Part shown: positions 7,383 through 11,792 of the stretch, in pieces
Layout: each line of letters begins with the position of its first letter
How positions within the stretch are numbered: position 1 is the first letter of the stretch
Origin: an uncultured Flavobacteriaceae bacterium
GTDB taxonomy: Bacteria > Bacteroidota > Bacteroidia > Flavobacteriales > Flavobacteriaceae
Length of the DNA: 11,792 bases
Assembly (NCBI GenBank): GCA_938074515.1
Contig: CALJFV010000115.1
Span: forward strand, 1 to 11,792
Direction of reading: 5' to 3'
Program-made: the position numbers and the translations under genes
The notes under the pieces: generated by a model
What the model was told of the DNA's origin: nothing
The model's database searches: none
The model's input: only the letters and a program-made list of their open reading frames with translations

Positions 7383-8289
7383 GAACCTGTATTTTGGCCT
7401 CGTCTGAAGTTACCCGCAAGGTACAGGGGAGTCCAAAGGGTAAGGCCCGATTGTCCCCTAAATGGCCGATTGGCGCATCAAAAACTACGGGGTAAGATTC
7501 TTGAGCCACAACGGTCCAAATAATTTGACGTGCATCACATCCAAACGGGATTTCGTGGTCTTTCATGTCCGTCATACCGCCAACGACCAAACCCGCCAGG
7601 CCCCGAAGTATCCCGCTCCGTTTGAGGGAATACATCATGCGATCAATATGGTATAGGTACTCATCGAGATCTTCGATAAAAAGGATTTTCCCGCTGGCAT
7701 CAATGGCATCTTTGCTTCCTTGCAAACTATAAATCAAAGACAGATTCCCGCCAATTATCGGGGCTGTAACTTCTCCTGAGCGAATCATCGCCGTCTGATC
7801 AGTGCGCTTTACAGGCCACTCGATGGAATAATTGATCCCAGTTAACGCCTGAAAAATAGTTTGAGCAGTGGCCTTAGACTTTTCACTTAAAGCCAAAGGC
7901 ATTTGAGCGTGCAGAGTCGCCCAGCCCAGAGACTGAAGTCGTGCGTGAAGCGCCGTAACATCAGAATAGCCGATAACCCATTTCGGATGTTGGGTGAATC
8001 CTTCAAAATGGACTAAGTCTAAAATACGGATGGTTCCGTAGCCCCCGCGCGCGCACCAGATTGCTTTAACCTCAGGATGATCCAAAGCCCATTGAAGGTC
8101 CTGGGCGCGCGCAGGGTCCGAGCCCGCCAATTGATGGTGTTTTGTCCCAATACTTTGACCTAAAACGACGCGAAAACCCCATTTTTTGCAACAATCCTCT
8201 GCAAATTTAAGGTCCTGATTAGAGACAAATCGAGCGGTTGCTATGATCGCGATGAGGTCTCCGGAGGATAAAAATTCAGGTTGTTTCAT
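7366..8289 (-). CDS. ldcA: L,D-carboxypeptidase (LD-carboxypeptidase A, peptidase family S66)
   Basis: This 307-residue serine peptidase removes the terminal D-alanine from the tetrapeptide of recycled muropeptides. The Ser-Glu-His triad of family S66 can be assigned: Ser109 in VIGYSDVTAL, Glu206 in FIEDLDEYLYHIDRMM, and His276 in APIGHLGDNRALPFG. Other family features are CARGGYGTIRIL (79-90) and IIGGNLSLI (178-186). No signal peptide is visible, consistent with the cytoplasmic recycling enzyme. The start is set at ATG 8289-8287 (MKQPEFLSSGDLIAIIATAR). A longer open reading to 8352 adds 21 residues that do not look like the family. The gene overlaps yraN by 17 bases and is divergent from the DUF1800 gene across 109 bases. 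Confidence 0.94.
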   Translation of the reverse strand: MKQPEFLSSGDLIAIIATARFVSNQDLKFAEDCCKKWGFRVVLGQSIGTKHHQLAGSDPARAQDLQWALDHPEVKAIWCARGGYGTIRILDLVHFEGFTQHPKWVIGYSDVTALHARLQSLGWATLHAQMPLALSEKSKATAQTIFQALTGINYSIEWPVKRTDQTAMIRSGEVTAPIIGGNLSLIYSLQGSKDAIDASGKILFIEDLDEYLYHIDRMMYSLKRSGILRGLAGLVVGGMTDMKDHEIPFGCDARQIIWTVVAQESYPVVFDAPIGHLGDNRALPFGLPCTLRVTSDEAKIQVHGKAQ

Positions 8290-8398
8290 ATTGTTCTTGA
8301 CAAAAACAGGGAAGTGACTTAAAATTAAACAATTATGCCGAAAGACCGTCAAACGAATATAAATTCATAAATTTAATAGCGTTTTTTTATTTTAATTC
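8290..8398. other. Divergent intergenic region between ldcA and the DUF1800 gene
   Basis: These 109 A/T-rich bases should contain promoters for both directions. The best plus-strand candidate is TAAATTTA at 8368-8375, one base off TAnnTTTG. The best minus-strand candidate is TTCGTTTG (8357-8350), also one base off. Neither has a TTG at the expected -33 spacing. TAAATT/AATTTA (8360-8375) is a 6-bp inverted repeat but is low-complexity. No gene or terminator was recognised here. Confidence 0.3.
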
Positions 8399-9865
8399 AT
8401 GAGTGCTGCCACAACATCTTGTAATACCAGTACCCTGGACCCTTACATTCCGGGAAGTGACAACCCATGGAATAAGGCTAAAGTCAAACACTGTCACCGT
8501 AGATTGGGCTATGGCACAGATCCAAACACGATTAGTGTCGGGGTGAGTTCAAGCCCAGGCGCACTCATCGACCAGTTAGTGGATAGTGCGGTAGGTGCTC
8601 CGCTGCGTGAAGATCCCTTTTGGGGCTACTACAGACTGAGTGACTTTAGCAATTATACCGAAGAAAACCCGGAATATATTAATGATTTCAGGATAGAAAC
8701 CGGCAACCTGATGGTCAGTACGAGCCTCCAAGGTCGTATGATCTTTTTTTGGTTGAATCATTTTGTCACTGAGCTCTCCACATACAATTATTCGCCCTAT
8801 CTTTTTCAATATTACCGCACAGCAGAGCAGCATGCCTTGGGCAACTTTAAGGACCTGGTGCATGATATGGGTCTCACCCCAGCCATGCTGATCTACCTGA
8901 ACGGTTTTCAAAATACCAATACAGAACCTAATGAGAATTACGCTCGAGAACTTTTTGAATTGTTCACATTAGGGGAAGGCAATGGCTATACCCAAGAGGA
9001 TATTGTAGAGACCTCAAAGGCCCTTACTGGATGGAACCTTAGGCCTCAAGCGGGAGGGCCCATTATTTTTAACACCAATACCTTTTTGAGTGGGGACAAA
9101 ACCATTTTTGGACAAACCGGAAACTGGAATTACCATGATGTCATCGATATTCTGTTCCAGGAGCGGGGTCCGCTAATTGCCCAATATATTTGTCGCAAAT
9201 TATATCGATACTTTGTGAGCCCCGATGTTGATCCTATGATCGAGACCAACATTATCGCCCCCATGGCGCAAACCATGATCGACAATAATTTTGAACTGGT
9301 CCCAGTGTTAAAACAGTTGTTCAAGAGCGAGCACTTTTTTGATGAAAAAGCACTCGGGGTCATCATTAAAAGTCCCTTTGATTTGATCTTCCAATTTGTA
9401 AACGAATCGAGCTTTTTATTCAATGATGACTTGATGGAAGCCTTTATTTATTACGCAGCTGTTTTGGGACAAATAATGTTCAATCCCCCTGATGTAGCTG
9501 GTTGGCAAGGGGATCAAGATTGGATTGGCACATCAACCATTACGGCGCGCTGGGCCTTGTTTCGGGCTTATTTGAATCTTCTATACGACAGCGGACAAGA
9601 AGAGCGCTTTAGGTCGTTGGCTATTGATTTATCTAATGACAGTAATGATCCTGCTTACATTACCAAAGTCCTTGTGGATCACTTCCACGCTCGGGAACTT
9701 TTCACCCCAACAGATTACGACATCGCTACTGAGGTGTTCAAATGGGAAATTCCACAAAACTATTATGATGATCGATTGTGGAATCTGAGTTGGGCTGAAG
9801 CACCCTATCAAGTTTTGCTCTTGTTAAATCATGTGGCCACATGGCCTGAATTTCAACTCAAATAA
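8399..9865 (+). CDS. DUF1800 domain protein
   Basis: This 488-residue protein belongs to the DUF1800 family, whose biochemical function is unknown. Recognisable conserved parts are NPWNKAKVKHCHRRLGYG near the N-terminus (22-39), FFWLNHFVTE (116-125), PNENYARELFELFTLG (177-192) followed by GYTQEDIVETSKALTGW, KTIFGQTGNWNYHDVIDI (234-251), and PPDVAGWQGDQDWIG near residue 365. It has no signal peptide, lipobox or membrane segment. An in-frame TAA at 8393-8395, one codon before the ATG, means no N-terminal extension has been missed. It also lacks a C-terminal T9SS sorting domain. The DUF1501 gene follows six bases after the stop, and DUF1800-DUF1501 pairs are common in Bacteroidota and other phyla, so the two products probably work together. 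Confidence 0.92.
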   Translation: MSAATTSCNTSTLDPYIPGSDNPWNKAKVKHCHRRLGYGTDPNTISVGVSSSPGALIDQLVDSAVGAPLREDPFWGYYRLSDFSNYTEENPEYINDFRIETGNLMVSTSLQGRMIFFWLNHFVTELSTYNYSPYLFQYYRTAEQHALGNFKDLVHDMGLTPAMLIYLNGFQNTNTEPNENYARELFELFTLGEGNGYTQEDIVETSKALTGWNLRPQAGGPIIFNTNTFLSGDKTIFGQTGNWNYHDVIDILFQERGPLIAQYICRKLYRYFVSPDVDPMIETNIIAPMAQTMIDNNFELVPVLKQLFKSEHFFDEKALGVIIKSPFDLIFQFVNESSFLFNDDLMEAFIYYAAVLGQIMFNPPDVAGWQGDQDWIGTSTITARWALFRAYLNLLYDSGQEERFRSLAIDLSNDSNDPAYITKVLVDHFHARELFTPTDYDIATEVFKWEIPQNYYDDRLWNLSWAEAPYQVLLLLNHVATWPEFQLK

Positions 9866-9871
9866 TCGGCC

Positions 9872-11500
9872 ATGGATAAGGATAAGGACAAACTATTTTC
9901 TAAAGATAAAAATTCCGGTCATGCCGATCACAAACACCATAATCATGAACATGATTATTGGTCTCGGCGCAGTTTTATTCAGGCTCTAGGACTCGTAGGC
10001 GGAGGAAGTATGCTCATGGGAAAACAATCAGTGTCAGCAGCGCAAGCCACACCACTTACCGTAGCATTATCTGAAAGCCAAAACGACAATATCCTGGTCA
10101 TTATTAGACTCAATGGCGGCAATGATGGGCTCAACACTATTGTTCCGGTATACGATTACGCCACCTATGCCAACTTACGCCCAAACATAAGGCACTTCGA
10201 GCCCAATTTGATGCCCCTGAACGATGATTTCAGTATTCCAAGCTATATGAATGATTTGGAATCTGTTTGGGGCGATGGACAAATGAAGGTCGTTCATGGA
10301 GTAGGTTACCCTGAACAAAACCTATCTCATTTTCGTTCGAGCGATATCTGGGCCTCAGCAGCCCATCAATACGAAGAACCAACGGGATGGTGGGGGCGCT
10401 ATTTTGAAGATTTATATCCTGATTATTTGACCAATCCTCCGGCAGCCCCGCCAGCGATACAGGTGGGTAATATTGGTAATTTAATTTTTGATGGTTTTGA
10501 CAATAATTATGCCTTCACTTTTGCCAATATTGAACAATTAGAGACCGTAGGTGCTAATGGTGCGCTGCACGACGTGGTTAATGTGCCGAACTGCGTATAT
10601 GGCGACAAACTGACTTTTTTAAGAGCGGCGGCCAATACAACATTTACTTATTCAGGGGTGATTCATGACGCTTATATGGCCTCGAATAATAATGCTAATT
10701 ACGGCAGCGGTGATTTAGCCAACCAACTCGCTGCTGTGGCCCGTCTGATCAAAGGCGGTTTGGGCACTAAAGTATACATGGTTTCCCTTGGGAGTTTTGA
10801 CACTCACGCCAATCAACGCTACGCACATCAATCCCTATTACAAGATTTATCGAGCTCAATAAAGGCCTTTTATGAAGATTTGAGCTCCGGTGGATGGGAC
10901 CAAAAAGTGCTCTCCATGACGATTTCAGAGTTCGGCCGACGGCCTTATGAAAATGGCTCTTCGGGGACAGACCACGGGGCTGCCTCTCCGATGATGCTCT
11001 TTGGCCCAGCGCTAAATGGCAGTGGTTTTGTAGGAGACCACCCAGATTTATTAACCTGGGATGATTATGATAATCTCATTCCCTCATCAGATTTTCGCGA
11101 TGTTTATGCTTCAGTTTTGGCAAACTGGTTCTGTCTAGATCAAGAAGTTATTGATTCTATATTGTTGAATCACAATTATCAAACCCTTGACCTAGGACTG
11201 GACTGCCAAACACTCAGTGTTGGTGATCCGAAACCATTTATGCGCTTTACCCATCGTCCTGTTTATCAAAACAATCAAACCTTAATTGAATTAGAAACGC
11301 AGCAAACAGCCCACGGGAGAATTACCCTTTACGACATTATGGGCCGTGAACTGGTGACCCTGGCCGACCGCATGTTTTTCCCCGGCAGGCACAGCATAGA
11401 TGTGCGTCAAGCCGCCGGCATTCGATTGAGCTATGGACAATATATTTATCGCATTTCTTTTGCGGGGCAACATTACAGTAAATCCATTCTGATTCGTTAG
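9872..11500 (+). CDS. DUF1501 domain protein with Tat-like signal and C-terminal T9SS sorting domain
   Basis: This 542-residue exported protein is of unknown function. DUF1501 is related to the alkaline phosphatase/sulfatase superfamily. Residues 1-31 are charged, with six histidines between 17 and 27. A twin-arginine motif SRRSFIQ (31-37), a hydrophobic stretch (about 38-50) and an AQA cleavage-like site (57-59) follow, resembling a Tat signal. The core shows LVIIRLNGGNDGLNTIVPVY (75-94), GSFDTHANQ (307-315), SEFGRRP (352-358) and GTDHG (365-369); Asp310, His312, Asp367 and His368 are possible metal ligands. Residues 453-542 form a type A T9SS sorting domain: ITLYDIMGRELVTL, GQYIYRISFAGQ, and the end YSKSILIR. 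The upstream DUF1800 gene is six bases away. No clear terminator was seen downstream. Confidence 0.93.
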   Translation: MDKDKDKLFSKDKNSGHADHKHHNHEHDYWSRRSFIQALGLVGGGSMLMGKQSVSAAQATPLTVALSESQNDNILVIIRLNGGNDGLNTIVPVYDYATYANLRPNIRHFEPNLMPLNDDFSIPSYMNDLESVWGDGQMKVVHGVGYPEQNLSHFRSSDIWASAAHQYEEPTGWWGRYFEDLYPDYLTNPPAAPPAIQVGNIGNLIFDGFDNNYAFTFANIEQLETVGANGALHDVVNVPNCVYGDKLTFLRAAANTTFTYSGVIHDAYMASNNNANYGSGDLANQLAAVARLIKGGLGTKVYMVSLGSFDTHANQRYAHQSLLQDLSSSIKAFYEDLSSGGWDQKVLSMTISEFGRRPYENGSSGTDHGAASPMMLFGPALNGSGFVGDHPDLLTWDDYDNLIPSSDFRDVYASVLANWFCLDQEVIDSILLNHNYQTLDLGLDCQTLSVGDPKPFMRFTHRPVYQNNQTLIELETQQTAHGRITLYDIMGRELVTLADRMFFPGRHSIDVRQAAGIRLSYGQYIYRISFAGQHYSKSILIR

Positions 11501-11619
11501 GCTTTAGTCCATGAGCGCTTACTCCACTAGGCACAAAGTCAGTCCTTGGCGAATCTCAACAACTGATTAGGTAGAATCTTCAGGCTAAAATCCTTACTTT
11601 TATGACCTAAATTTGAGTC
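11501..11619. other. Intergenic region between the DUF1501 gene and metG
   Basis: These 119 bases contain no convincing coding frame and no stem-loop with a T-tract that would serve as a terminator for the DUF1800/DUF1501 unit. The only recognised signal is the metG -7 element near the right end. Confidence 0.4.
11608..11615 (+). promoter_or_regulatory. Candidate -7 element for metG
   Basis: TAAATTTG matches TAnnTTTG fully and ends four bases before the GTG start at 11620, so transcription would start at or beside the start codon. No TTG lies at 17-23 bases upstream. A second, poorer match (TACTTTTA, 11595-11602) could be used instead and would leave a short leader. Confidence 0.38.
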
Positions 11620-11792
11620 GTGAAGCAGACCCCAAAACGTTATACCATTACCGCAGCCTTACCTTATGCCAATGGCCCTGTTCATTTAGGGCATTTGGCG
11701 GGTGTTTATATTCCTGCCGACATTTACACGCGCTACTTGCGTCTCCAAGGACGTGATGTCGTTTTTATATGTGGGAGCGACGAACACGGCGT
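11620..11792 (+). CDS. metG: Methionyl-tRNA synthetase, N-terminal part (runs off the window)
   Basis: Fifty-seven codons are present. They read (M)[19 protein letters not shown], then [20 protein letters not shown], and end in [13 protein letters not shown] is the class I synthetase HIGH motif, and the AALPYANG and GSDEHG segments are typical of MetRS, which charges tRNA-Met (including the initiator) with methionine in the cytoplasm. An in-frame TGA at 11614-11616 lies just upstream, and the GTG at 11620 is the only usual start codon between it and the conserved region, so the GTG start is well supported. The KMSKS loop and anticodon-binding domain lie beyond the window. Confidence 0.95.
   Translation, partial: MKQTPKRYTITAALPYANGPVHLGHLAGVYIPADIYTRYLRLQGRDVVFICGSDEHG

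Noticed and set aside
7067..7384. A 105-codon open frame on the plus strand opposite yraN
   Set aside because: The minus strand encodes a clear UPF0102 protein with its conserved acidic residues, so the plus-strand frame is a shadow.
8290..8352. A 21-residue N-terminal extension of the L,D-carboxypeptidase that could be taken for a signal peptide
   Set aside because: The added residues contain no proper signal structure, and the family typically starts near MKQPEFLSSGD. The cytoplasmic enzyme needs no export signal.
8360..8375. TAAATT/AATTTA inverted repeat upstream of the DUF1800 gene
   Set aside because: It is short and made only of A and T in a strongly A/T-rich region, so chance is a sufficient explanation.
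1..11792. CRISPR arrays, tRNA or rRNA genes, insertion sequences, prophage genes
   Set aside because: No spaced direct repeats, cloverleaf-like segments, transposase or phage proteins, or terminal repeats were seen by eye. Nearly all the sequence is accounted for by intact conserved genes.

Overview
The window looks like a chromosomal segment from a member of the Bacteroidota, most likely of the class Flavobacteriia. Three signs point there. The predicted proteins closely resemble flavobacterial families. One protein ends in a type IX secretion (T9SS) sorting domain. Several starts are preceded by the Bacteroidota -7 promoter element TAnnTTTG instead of a Shine-Dalgarno/-10 arrangement. No assignment below class is made.

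Layout. Positions 1-1998 hold a minus-strand run: an SSAT-like GNAT acetyltransferase, aspartate kinase (joined by a 4-base ATGA overlap), and the first 66 codons of a lysophospholipid acyltransferase that leaves the window. A 77-base divergent region with a perfect 9-bp inverted repeat separates this run from plus-strand fbp (fructose-1,6-bisphosphatase, 2076-3098). fbp converges on a small TerB-like protein (3144-3566, minus). The mfd gene (transcription-repair coupling factor, 3682-7029, plus) follows, with a clear promoter ending almost at its ATG. mfd overlaps by 13 bases the convergent yraN. yraN overlaps by 17 bases the upstream L,D-carboxypeptidase gene, so those two form a minus-strand unit. 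From 8399 a two-gene plus-strand unit encodes a DUF1800 and a DUF1501 protein six bases apart. The 5' end of metG (methionyl-tRNA synthetase, GTG start at 11620) closes the window.

Most of this is housekeeping: amino-acid and sugar metabolism, DNA repair, peptidoglycan recycling and translation. The least understood part is the DUF1800/DUF1501 pair. The DUF1501 protein carries both a twin-arginine (Tat) type N-terminus, preceded by a histidine-rich stretch, and a C-terminal T9SS sorting domain. Its partner has no export signal, and an in-frame stop just upstream rules out an N-terminal extension. An attractive but unproven reading is that the two fold into a complex in the cytoplasm, leave together through Tat, and are placed on the cell surface by T9SS. 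I found no RNA genes, CRISPR arrays, insertion sequences or phage genes, and no intergenic stretch longer than about 120 bases.
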